DNA from: DASZXJ01 sp035545895
Lineage (GTDB): Bacteria; Planctomycetota; Phycisphaerae; Tepidisphaerales; Tepidisphaeraceae
Direction of reading: 5' to 3'
Assembly: GCA_035545895.1 (NCBI GenBank)
Contig: DASZXJ010000016.1
Location: 1 to 38,668 of the forward strand
DNA: 38,668 bases
Every line of letters begins with the position of its first letter. Position 1 is the first letter of the stretch. The translations under genes were made by a program, and so were the position numbers. The notes beneath the pieces are model-generated. The model did not search any database. It was not told the DNA's origin and worked only from the letters and a program-made list of their open reading frames with translations. Shown here piece after piece: positions 1 through 6,827 of the stretch.

Positions 1-743
1 TTCCGCGCTCATGAAGCGCGGCCCCATTGAAGCTTTAAGGGACTCAAAGTTCAGAACATTAAGACTTATCCTTTCCGCGCTCATGAAGCGCGGCCCCATT
101 GAAGCCCGAATAAGTAACCGGCGTGGTCGCGACAGTTCCCCTTTCCGCGCTCATGAAGCGCGGCCCCATTGAAGCTCGACTTGCCCGGATGCCTGGTCGG
201 TAATCCGCTCCTTTCCGCGCTCATGAAGCGCGGCCCCATTGAAGCATGTAAGCCGGGTCAGCGGCAGCCGGCGCGTCCTGTTCCTTTCCGCGCTCATGAA
301 GCGCGGCCCCATTGAAGGGGTGAACGCGCCGATGGCCCGTTACTCGGGCTCCGCCTTTCCGCGCTCATGAAGCGCGGCCCCATTGAAGGATTCTTGGTCG
401 CTGGCGTTCTGCTTTGCAATCCGCCTTTCCGCGCTCATGAAGCGCGGCCCCATTGAAGGGCGGACAGGTCGCGGAATATTGCGATGGTGTTCGCGCCTTT
501 CCGCGCTCATGAAGCGCGGCCCCATTGAAGGTTAATTGATTATGACTTTGATAACAACCCTTTCGCCCCTTTCCGCGCTCATGAAGCGCGGCCCCATTGA
601 AGGCAGGCCCAGCTTGAGAAAAAGATGGAAGCATGGACCTTTCCGCGCTCATGAAGCGCGGCCCCATTGAAGGCCTGTACCTGGCGAATATAGATTGCAG
701 CTTTTTCACCTTTCCGCGCTCATGAAGCGCGGCCCCATTGAAG

Positions 744-781
744 GGCCACAGCATGCAAATCAGTTTCCGATTCAATCCCGC
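744..781 (+). repeat. CRISPR spacer copy A, identical to the one at 1674-1711
   Basis: The spacer that begins GGCCACAGCATGCAAATC is identical over its whole length to that at 1674-1711, thirteen repeat units further on. The flanking spacers on both sides differ, so this is a single-spacer duplication and not a block duplication. Confidence 0.95.
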
Positions 782-1673
782 CCTTTCCGCGCTCATGAAG
801 CGCGGCCCCATTGAAGGAACGTACGCCCCCGACGACTCAACGTCCTCATAACCCTTTCCGCGCTCATGAAGCGCGGCCCCATTGAAGGGTGCGATCAAAC
901 TCAAAGTCGTAGCGAATCAGCAACCTTTCCGCGCTCATGAAGCGCGGCCCCATTGAAGGTTTCTTGCCGGGCTGTTTGATGAAGTTCGTCCAGCCTTTCC
1001 GCGCTCATGAAGCGCGGCCCCATTGAAGGTGTGACCAGCACCGAGACCCGGCTAAACCGTTGCATCCTTTCCGCGCTCATGAAGCGCGGCCCCATTGAAG
1101 GCAGATGCCGCCGCTATCCGCTTGCACAACTCTAGCCCCTTTCCGCGCTCATGAAGCGCGGCCCCATTGAAGGCGAACACGGACGGATATGCGCTCATTG
1201 AAATCAGCCCTTTCCGCGCTCATGAAGCGCGGCCCCATTGAAGGTCCGTCCATGCAATACAACGGGGTGGATCTATGGGCCTTTCCGCGCTCATGAAGCG
1301 CGGCCCCATTGAAGGCTTTCTGGCCGCGCGCAGCGGCCAATTGGTCGGTTACCCTTTCCGCGCTCATGAAGCGCGGCCCCATTGAAGGATCTTGCAGGTG
1401 CTGCATGTGTGGGGCGCTAGTTCCCTTTCCGCGCTCATGAAGCGCGGCCCCATTGAAGGTTAAAAAAACCGTTGAAAACAATAACAATAAATGGCCTTTC
1501 CGCGCTCATGAAGCGCGGCCCCATTGAAGGTTGCCGTTACGGTGTCCCATATTTATTCCGAACTGGGGCCTTTCCGCGCTCATGAAGCGCGGCCCCATTG
1601 AAGGGAGGTTGATCCCACGGGCACAAAGTATCTGAAGGCCTTTCCGCGCTCATGAAGCGCGGCCCCATTGAAG

Positions 1674-1711
1674 GGCCACAGCATGCAAATCAGTTTCCGA
1701 TTCAATCCCGC
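1674..1711 (+). repeat. CRISPR spacer copy B, identical to the one at 744-781
   Basis: Second copy of the duplicated spacer, same length and same terminal repeat base (G) as copy A. Its neighbours are unrelated to the neighbours of copy A. Confidence 0.95.
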
Positions 1712-2392
1712 CCTTTCCGCGCTCATGAAGCGCGGCCCCATTGAAGGGGTTGATTGAGATGTGGATGTTTCGCCTTCAGCCACCCTTTCCGCGCTCATGA
1801 AGCGCGGCCCCATTGAAGGTGAAGAGCCTGGGATTACATGGAATCTCGCTTTCACCCTTTCCGCGCTCATGAAGCGCGGCCCCATTGAAGGTGGCTGGCT
1901 GGTGGGGATGTTGGCGGCCGCTTTCTCCCTTTCCGCGCTCATGAAGCGCGGCCCCATTGAAGCTCCAGGCTACTGGCGTGAATCCGCAGGCGGGCCACCT
2001 TTCCGCGCTCATGAAGCGCGGCCCCATTGAAGCCATTGCCTGTGCCGGTAGATAGCCGACTGCCAGTCCTTTCCGCGCTCATGAAGCGCGGCCCCATTGA
2101 AGCAAACGAGGTCCATGTACGAGCCACCTTGGCCGTTTGCTCCTTTCCGCGCTCATGAAGCGCGGCCCCATTGAAGGTCAGACCCTTTCAACGGCCAGCG
2201 CCATTCGACGGGCCCTTTCCGCGCTCATGAAGCGCGGCCCCATTGAAGCCCAATGTAATACTTATCTATCATCCTGATTCCGACAACCTTTCCGCGCTCA
2301 TGAAGCGCGGCCCCATTGAAGCATTACTTCCTCAGACCACAGCGCCCGACGCATGGTCCTTTCCGCGCTCATGAAGCGCGGCCCCATTGAAG

Positions 2393-2691
2393 CCTCTGCC
2401 AACAGCGTCCTTATGATCGACCCATGCGACGCTATCCGCACGAGGTCGCGCGGCTCGTTGAACAGGATCATTCCGAGAATCGCGATGCCCGATGCCGGTC
2501 CAAACCGCGTAGGCGATGCCCACGTGAATTCCCCGCGCGGTCGCCTGGCTGAGCAGCCAAAAGCTCAGCAGCATGATCATAAACGTTCTGACAATCGCAG
2601 GGGTATTGGTCTTGAAACCATCGGTGTACTTGAACCCCAGCGGCCAAACCATCTCGCAAACGTCGGCGAAAATGAGAAAGACCCAAGCCAT
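2393..2691 (-). pseudogene. Small multidrug resistance (SMR, SugE/EmrE-like) transporter, frameshifted and truncated
   Basis: From ATG at 2691 the minus strand reads MAWVFLIFADVCEMVWPLGF and on through LLSQATARGIHVGIAYAVWT-GIG. This is the typical N-terminal two-thirds of an SMR protein, including the membrane glutamate in the first helix and the GIAYAVWTGIG motif. The frame is then lost at about 2490. Shifting frame recovers IAILGMILFNEPRDLVRIAS, the expected next segment, so a few bases (about 8) seem to have been deleted. The final helix is scrambled, and the reading runs straight into the last CRISPR repeat. Intact family members are about 105-110 residues. The gene follows the cytochrome gene by 19 bases, which suggests former co-transcription. 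I consider it non-functional. Confidence 0.8.
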
Positions 2692-2710
2692 TTCTGCTTA
2701 ACGACCGAAC

Positions 2711-3943
2711 TTATTGAGGAAGTTTCGCGACGATGTCCGCCAGGTCCTTCTCGAAGGTGTCGGCTTTGATCTCGCCCTTTTCGGGGAAGAACTTGTCATC
2801 AATCATCTTGTTCATCGCGTCTTTGTCGGTGTCCTTGAACTTTCCACCCTTGGCGGCGGAGTTGTACAGGGCTGACAGCGCGTAGCCCATTTGCTTCATA
2901 CCAAACAGACCATAATCCTTGGCGAGACTTTTCTCCGCGGCGATTTTCTTCAGCATCGGCAAGGGACTTTCCTTGGGTTCCCATGCATCGACCTTAGCTT
3001 TGAGGCCATCGGCGAGCTTCGCGACGTTGGCGGCGTCGGTCGCCATCGCATCGGACTTCACGTCCATGCCGGCGACATCCAAACCCAAAGTCGCGGCTGC
3101 GGATTTGAAGACCGTCAGATGCGCCATCGCCTGTTGATAAGCGGCCTTGGTTCCCTCCGAAGCCTTGTCAGCGGTCGCGCGGGTGGCGAGCTGCTGCATT
3201 GATTCCTTCACGGCCACCATCTGTCCGGCCAGCCAAACCTTCGTGCCGAAATATCCTTCCGGATCCTTCCAATGCTTGGGTTCCAGCGCGGTGAAATAAT
3301 CCAGATCAAACATCGGCTGGGGATGACCGGCCACAACCAGTTCGTGATCGATCGCCAGGTGACAGCTCACACAAATTTCCGCGCGCGCGACCAGCGGCTT
3401 GGTGTCGTAAAGGCCCAGGGCGTTGAGAAGCGCATCGTGATTATTCGATGCCCGCTGTTTATCCAGCCATCCTTTTTCGGAATGCGGCTTGAGCCATTTT
3501 TCGCTGGGCCCGTGGCATTGGCCGCAGGTATTGCCATCGCGGATGTTGAATTTCTCGCCGCGAAGTTCGGTCGGAACCGACAATGCGTGACAGGTAACAC
3601 ACTTCGCATCGGTGGTCGCATCGGCGATTTTCAAAGCGCCTGCGATTTTCTTGGAAGTCGCGTTGGAAAGACCATCAAAGGACTTGTGATGCGAATCCTG
3701 GTTGTTCCAGATGGTGAATTCATGGCCCGGCTCGGCGGGCGGCGCATCGTCGCCGGCTTTGTCGTGGCAGTTATTGCCGCCGCAGGATCGAGCGCCATCA
3801 AATTTAAGTTTGAGTGTCACAAGTTTTGAAGCTGGCGATTGCATCGCCGCTTGCTGCGCCCATGAACGGGTGAAAAGTGTGCTGGCAAGCAAACCCAGAA
3901 CAACAACCACCGCGCGACCCGACCGACGCTGAGAATTTGTCAT
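2711..3943 (-). CDS. Secreted tetrahaem cytochrome c (cytochrome c554-like domain)
   Basis: A 410-residue protein with an N-terminal signal peptide: basic start, hydrophobic AVVVVLGLLASTLF, then a cut near SWAQQAA. It should therefore lie in the periplasm. Haem motifs seen are CGGNNCH (C54, C59, H60), CVTCH (C115), CGQCH (C140) and CVSCH (C191). The first is a CX4CH spacing and the other three are classical CXXCH. The second half (about 210-410) has no haem motif and is rich in helix-forming Ala and Lys. The architecture resembles multihaem cytochromes of the c554 type found in planctomycetes, but the electron partner is unknown. An SMR gene remnant follows on the same strand. The start is the first ATG before the signal peptide. 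Confidence 0.85.
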   Translation of the reverse strand: MTNSQRRSGRAVVVVLGLLASTLFTRSWAQQAAMQSPASKLVTLKLKFDGARSCGGNNCHDKAGDDAPPAEPGHEFTIWNNQDSHHKSFDGLSNATSKKIAGALKIADATTDAKCVTCHALSVPTELRGEKFNIRDGNTCGQCHGPSEKWLKPHSEKGWLDKQRASNNHDALLNALGLYDTKPLVARAEICVSCHLAIDHELVVAGHPQPMFDLDYFTALEPKHWKDPEGYFGTKVWLAGQMVAVKESMQQLATRATADKASEGTKAAYQQAMAHLTVFKSAAATLGLDVAGMDVKSDAMATDAANVAKLADGLKAKVDAWEPKESPLPMLKKIAAEKSLAKDYGLFGMKQMGYALSALYNSAAKGGKFKDTDKDAMNKMIDDKFFPEKGEIKADTFEKDLADIVAKLPQ

Positions 3944-3995
3944 TGCCGCTTCCTTGCTGAAGTGTCGAGGCAGTTAACCGTGGGGGCGGGAAGAT

Positions 3996-4036
3996 GTCAA
4001 TTCATTTTGAGATTCGGATTGCGAATCAAAATTGAC
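3996..4036. promoter_or_regulatory. Imperfect inverted repeat upstream of the cytochrome c gene
   Basis: GTCAATT...TTGAGATTCG faces CGAATCAAAATTGAC, an interrupted dyad about 50 bases upstream of the minus-strand cytochrome start. It could be an operator or just part of a degenerate 'attcggatt' intergenic repeat. The evidence is only the symmetry. Confidence 0.3.
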
Positions 4037-4146
4037 GATCTAGAGAGTGAGTAGTCCTTTCGATCGCTTTTTTAATTTGCTGAAACGACGCGCTCAATGA
4101 CGTGCCGAACTGTCTTTGAAAGCGACATGAGCTTTTATCCCATGCC

Positions 4147-4165
4147 CACGGGCTGAAAGCCCGTG
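4147..4165. repeat. Short hairpin related to the MITE core
   Basis: CACGGGCT-GAA-AGCCCGTG forms an 8-bp perfect stem and is followed by TCACATCA. The same hairpin-plus-tail layout (CACGG..GGAA..CCGTGTCACATCA) is the right half of the elements at 14025-14147 and 19921-20040. No terminal inverted repeats are visible here, so it may be a remnant or a convergent intergenic repeat. Confidence 0.45.
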
Positions 4166-4169
4166 TCAC

Positions 4170-4330
4170 ATCATGTCACATTTGGAAAATGCCCCGGGCC
4201 GTCATTCGGAGCGTAGCGAGGAACCCGCAGCGCCAGGATCGTTCGAGACAATTATTTAGTCCCGCCGCTTGCGGCGTGTTTTCGAGCGTCAAGCCCACCG
4301 CTTGCGGCGGGGCTAAATGAATCAAACTCA
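4170..4330. repeat. Intergenic repeat patchwork between the cytochrome and ars genes
   Basis: The 456-base gap 3944-4399 holds no supported gene. At about 4195-4235 the minus strand would encode FLATLRMT, a motif typical of an interspersed bacterial repeat that produces spurious ORFs. At 4254-4318 ATTTAGTCCCGCCG faces CGGCGGGGCTAAAT (one mismatch), with inner CCGCTTGCGG copies. This large imperfect inverted repeat could also fold as a transcript end. The ars promoter starts right of this patch. Confidence 0.55.
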
Positions 4331-4359
4331 AACTGGCCCTTTGCGCGGATTTCTCATTT

Positions 4360-4388
4360 TTGACATACCCCAAAAATCAAACTATATT
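4360..4388 (+). promoter_or_regulatory. Sigma70-type promoter of the ars operon
   Basis: TTGACA at 4360-4365 and TATATT at 4383-4388 are separated by exactly 17 bases. Transcription would start roughly at 4395-4400, at or next to the arsR ATG (4400), which implies a leaderless or nearly leaderless mRNA. Confidence 0.75.
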
Positions 4389-4401
4389 CGCTTAAGCGAA
4401 T
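4386..4401. promoter_or_regulatory. ArsR operator overlapping the -10 box, start point and start codon
   Basis: ATTCGCTTAAGCGAAT is a perfect 16-bp palindrome. It shares bases with the -10 box at its left end and with the arsR ATG at its right end. ArsR-family repressors bind such AT-rich dyads, and autoregulation by occluding RNA polymerase is the obvious reading. Confidence 0.75.
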
Positions 4402-4762
4402 GATATTGGCGGCTGGCAAATCTCGGGTGGATTTGATTTTCCGGGCTTTTTCCGATCGGACGAGGTTGAGGATTCTCAATCTGCTGAAGAGTGGTGAATT
4501 GTGCGTCTGCGACCTGGTTCGGGGCATCGGTTCGCCGCAGCCGACCATTTCGCGGCATCTGGCGTACCTTCGTCGCTCAGGCCTGGTGCTGGCGCGCAAG
4601 CAGGGACTGTGGCGCTATTACACACTGGCTCCGGCAAAGAATCCGTTTCACCAAAAACTCCTCGAATGTCTGAACTGCTGCTTTGGAGATGTTCCACAAC
4701 TGGCTGACGATGCCCGCCGACTGCGTCAGAAATCCGGCGATAAGATCACATGTTGTGAGTAA
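4400..4762 (+). CDS. arsR: ArsR-family arsenic-responsive repressor
   Basis: A 120-residue winged-helix protein. LIFRAFSDRTRLRILNLL is the classical N-terminal helix pair. GELCVCDL (C35, C37) is the metalloid-binding helix seen in E. coli-type ArsR, where As(III) binding releases DNA. SPQPTISRHLAYLRRSGLV is the recognition helix and wing. A further CC near residue 118 and Cys residues at LECLNCCFG could add ligands. No Shine-Dalgarno sequence precedes the ATG, because the operator and the -10 box occupy that place, so leaderless translation is likely. Later TTG or GTG codons are possible alternative starts. It is first in the ars operon and should repress it in the absence of arsenite. Confidence 0.9.
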   Translation: MILAAGKSRVDLIFRAFSDRTRLRILNLLKSGELCVCDLVRGIGSPQPTISRHLAYLRRSGLVLARKQGLWRYYTLAPAKNPFHQKLLECLNCCFGDVPQLADDARRLRQKSGDKITCCE

Positions 4763-4779
4763 ATTTTTTGCCTCAATAT

Positions 4780-4795
4780 ATTCGCTTATGCAAAT
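4780..4795. promoter_or_regulatory. Second, imperfect ArsR operator in front of arsC
   Basis: TATATTCGCTTATGCAAATG at 4777-4796 is nearly the same string as the arsR -10/operator. The palindrome ATTCGCTTATGCAAAT keeps 6 of 8 paired positions. A weak -35-like TTGTGA lies at 4753-4758, 18 bases upstream of the TATATT. It may form an internal ArsR-controlled promoter. Confidence 0.55.
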
Positions 4796-4810
4796 GTAAT
4801 GGGAGTCGAT

Positions 4811-5257
4811 ATGAGCAAGCTCAGGATCCTGTTCTTATGCACCGGCAACTCCTGCCGCAGCCAGATGGCTGAAGGTTGGGCGAAACACTTAAAGGCCGAC
4901 TCCATTGACGCGCATTCCGCCGGGGTCGAGCCCCATGGGATGAATCCGCTCGCGATACAAGTCATGCGCGAAGCAGGCGTGGATATTTCCGCCCAGCGGT
5001 CCAAGCACGTCGACGAATTGAAGGGTGAACCTTTCGATTATGTCGTAACCGTTTGCGACCACGTCCACGAATCCTGCCCGCTCTTTCCTGGTAAAACAGA
5101 AATCGTCCACGTTGGGTTTGACGACCCGCCACGGCTGGCGAAGGACGCAAAGTCGGAAGCCGAAGTGCTGGCTCACTATCGGTGTGTTCGCGATGAGATA
5201 CGAGCATTTATCGAAAAGCTGCCAAAGAGCCTCGATTTAGCCAAGGGTCACCAATGA
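4811..5257 (+). CDS. arsC: Arsenate reductase, low-molecular-weight phosphatase (thioredoxin-coupled) type
   Basis: Reduces arsenate to arsenite in the cytoplasm. The N-terminal LFLCTGNSCRSQMAEGW is the CX5R phosphate-binding loop of the low-molecular-weight tyrosine phosphatase family. VVTVCDHVHESCPLFPG carries the two downstream cysteines of the thioredoxin-coupled ArsC relay, and GFDDPP is the conserved acid loop. About 148 residues is a usual length. I prefer the ATG at 4811 over that at 4799 because GGGAG at 4801-4805 sits 5 bases before it, and the upstream ATG would lie inside this ribosome binding site. The stop overlaps the next start by four bases (ATGA), so translation is probably coupled. 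Confidence 0.93.
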   Translation: MSKLRILFLCTGNSCRSQMAEGWAKHLKADSIDAHSAGVEPHGMNPLAIQVMREAGVDISAQRSKHVDELKGEPFDYVVTVCDHVHESCPLFPGKTEIVHVGFDDPPRLAKDAKSEAEVLAHYRCVRDEIRAFIEKLPKSLDLAKGHQ

Positions 5258-5910
5258 GAAAGTTTTTTGCCGAAGCATTCGGCACTTTCGCTCTGGTCTT
5301 CGCTGGCACAGGAGCGATTATCATCGACGATGTCACTTCCGGAGGCGTGACTCATGTGGGTGTCGCGCTCACTTTCGGACTGATCGTCATGGCCATGATT
5401 TACGCGATTGGCGATGTGTCGGGCGCGCACCTGAACCCAGCGGTGACAATTGGCTTCTTCATCGCACGCCGATTCCCCGGTCGATTGGTGATTCCATATA
5501 TAGTCAGCCAAATCGTCGGCGCATTGATCGCGAGCGCCGGCCTTTTGCTGCTGTTCACAAACAGAGCTCATCTTGGCGCAACGCTGCCAGCCGGCTCGGT
5601 ATGGCAATCGTTTGGGCTGGAAGCGATCCTCACCGGGCTTTTGATGTTCGTCATTCTTTGCGTCTCTACCGGCCCGAAAGAAACGGATACGATGGCGGGC
5701 ATCGCAATTGGCGGAATCATTGGTTTGGAAGCACTTTTCGCTGGACCGATCAGTGGCGCTTCGATGAATCCCGTCCGATCACTGGCGCCGGCAATAGTCA
5801 GTGGGCATTTGACAAATTTGTGGATGTATCTGGTCGCGCCCATTTTGGGCGCCGGCTTGGCAGTGCCCTGCTGGGGTTTAACCAGAACTTTCAACGGAGA
5901 TCAATTATGA
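5254..5910 (+). CDS. aqpS: Aquaglyceroporin (MIP family), likely arsenite channel
   Basis: A 218-residue integral membrane channel with six hydrophobic helices and both half-helix motifs. The first is SGAHLNPAVT (N61-P62-A63). The second is SGASMNPVRS (N172-P173-V174), so the usual second NPA is NPV. The selectivity-filter Arg after the second motif is kept (R175). Channels encoded in ars operons, such as AqpS of Sinorhizobium, let arsenite made by ArsC flow out of the cell. That role is inferred here from context. It overlaps arsC and arsM by four bases on each side. No active arsenite pump gene is visible nearby. The symbol is given by analogy. Confidence 0.85.
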   Translation: MRKFFAEAFGTFALVFAGTGAIIIDDVTSGGVTHVGVALTFGLIVMAMIYAIGDVSGAHLNPAVTIGFFIARRFPGRLVIPYIVSQIVGALIASAGLLLLFTNRAHLGATLPAGSVWQSFGLEAILTGLLMFVILCVSTGPKETDTMAGIAIGGIIGLEALFAGPISGASMNPVRSLAPAIVSGHLTNLWMYLVAPILGAGLAVPCWGLTRTFNGDQL

Positions 5911-6818
5911 AAATCGAAGACACGGTTCGTGAGAAATATGGCGAAGTTGCCAAAAGCAGCCTTTCCAACTCCGACGCGGGCGTACGCGCGGTCGCGGAAG
6001 CATTTGGGTACTCCGCCAGCGAACTCGATTCCATTCCCGCCGACGCCAACATGGGCCTGTCCTGCGGCAACCCGACCGCGATGGCGTCACTTCGCCAGGG
6101 TGAAACGGTCGTCGATCTGGGGTCCGGCGGTGGCTTGGATGTGTTTCTTGCTGCAAAGAAAATCGGCCCCTCGGGCAAGGCGATCGGCATCGATATGACG
6201 CCGGAGATGATCGAAAGGGCCACTAAAAACGCTGAAAAGAGCGGATATGATAATGTCGAGTTTCATCTCTCCAAGATCGACAAGCTGCCGCTGGCGGACA
6301 ACTCGGTTGATTGCATCATCAGCAACTGCGTGATCAATCTCGCGCCGGACAAACGAGCGGTCTTTAGAGAGATGTTTCGGGTGCTCAGGCCCGGCGGGCG
6401 GGTTGCGGTCAGTGATATTGCTTTGAAGAAACAATTGCCGCCAGAGCTTGCAAAGGATGTGATGGCCTATGTCGGCTGCGTGGCCGGTGCAATTCTCATT
6501 GACGATTACATCCAATGTCTGAAACAAGCAGGATTCGATTCGGTGCACGTAATTGATTCGAAGTCGGATTTGAACGCCTATGGACAGGTCGAAGGACAAT
6601 CCGCCTGTTGTTCTCCGCCAATGGAAAAGAAATCGCTTCCTCTCTCCGTGAAAGATTCGTCATCATGCTGTTCTGCAGCGATTTCGTCTTCGGAATCATG
6701 CTGCACGCCAACCAAAGGCTCGGCAGTCGTCCATGAAGGTCTGACAGCGGTGCTCTCTCGATACAACGTGAACGATTACGCAGCCAGTGTGAAGGTGTAT
6801 GCCGTAAAGCCGAAGTGA
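5907..6818 (+). CDS. arsM: Arsenite S-adenosylmethionine methyltransferase
   Basis: A 303-residue class I methyltransferase. VVDLGSGGGLDVFLAAKKIG is the SAM-binding motif I, and GLSCGNPTA, ISNCVINL and YVGCVAG supply the cysteines C53, C141 and C191 that match the arsenite-binding cysteines of ArsM. The product would be mono- to trimethyl arsenicals. The C-terminal third contains three separate CC pairs (ACCSPP, SSCCSA, ESCCTP) in a Ser-rich insert before the conserved end LSRYNVNDYAASVKVYAVKP. Such Cys pairs could hold As(III). The start ATG at 5907 overlaps the aquaporin stop (ATGA). An upstream extension of the frame lies inside the aquaporin gene and is not used. Confidence 0.92.
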   Translation: MKIEDTVREKYGEVAKSSLSNSDAGVRAVAEAFGYSASELDSIPADANMGLSCGNPTAMASLRQGETVVDLGSGGGLDVFLAAKKIGPSGKAIGIDMTPEMIERATKNAEKSGYDNVEFHLSKIDKLPLADNSVDCIISNCVINLAPDKRAVFREMFRVLRPGGRVAVSDIALKKQLPPELAKDVMAYVGCVAGAILIDDYIQCLKQAGFDSVHVIDSKSDLNAYGQVEGQSACCSPPMEKKSLPLSVKDSSSCCSAAISSSESCCTPTKGSAVVHEGLTAVLSRYNVNDYAASVKVYAVKPK

Positions 6819-6827
6819 GAAATTGGT

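Larger units (their letters stand above)
1..2393 (+). CRISPR. CRISPR array, 34 repeats, 33 complete spacers, left end beyond window
   Basis: Repeats start at 1 (first three bases cut off by the window edge), 70, 140, 210, 283, 354 and onward to 2358, with a period of 69-74. Each has an invariant 35-base core that begins CCTTTCCGCGCT and ends GGCCCCATTGAAG. It contains a perfect 7-bp hairpin, CCGCGCT/AGCGCGG, with loop CATGA. Base 36 is always G or C and so belongs to the repeat. Spacers are then about 33-38 nt. The 3' end resembles the ATTGAAA(N) terminus common in class 1 repeats, so I infer transcription on the plus strand with leader and cas genes to the left, outside the window. No repeat is visibly degenerate. 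Subtype cannot be assigned without cas genes. Confidence 0.97.

Noticed and set aside
340..2127. Several open frames on both strands with repeating MGPRFMSAER or FNGAALHERGK peptides
   Set aside because: They are translations of the CRISPR repeats and spacers, not genes.
1..2393. CRISPR subtype assignment from the repeat alone
   Set aside because: Without cas genes in the window the repeat wording is not enough to name a subtype.
2353..2769. Plus-strand open frame across the array end
   Set aside because: It runs through the last repeat and antisense to the SMR remnant and cytochrome gene; no motif or ribosome binding site.
4176..4373. Minus-strand 65-residue frame with FLATLRMT
   Set aside because: Typical spurious frame from an interspersed repeat; no domain and poor context.
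4799..4810. Upstream ATG of arsC
   Set aside because: It overlaps the GGGAG ribosome binding site that serves the ATG at 4811, and the four extra residues are not part of the fold.
5601..5906. Upstream extension of the arsM frame
   Set aside because: It overlaps the aquaporin gene in another frame; the ATG at 5907, coupled by ATGA to the aquaporin stop, matches the family start.
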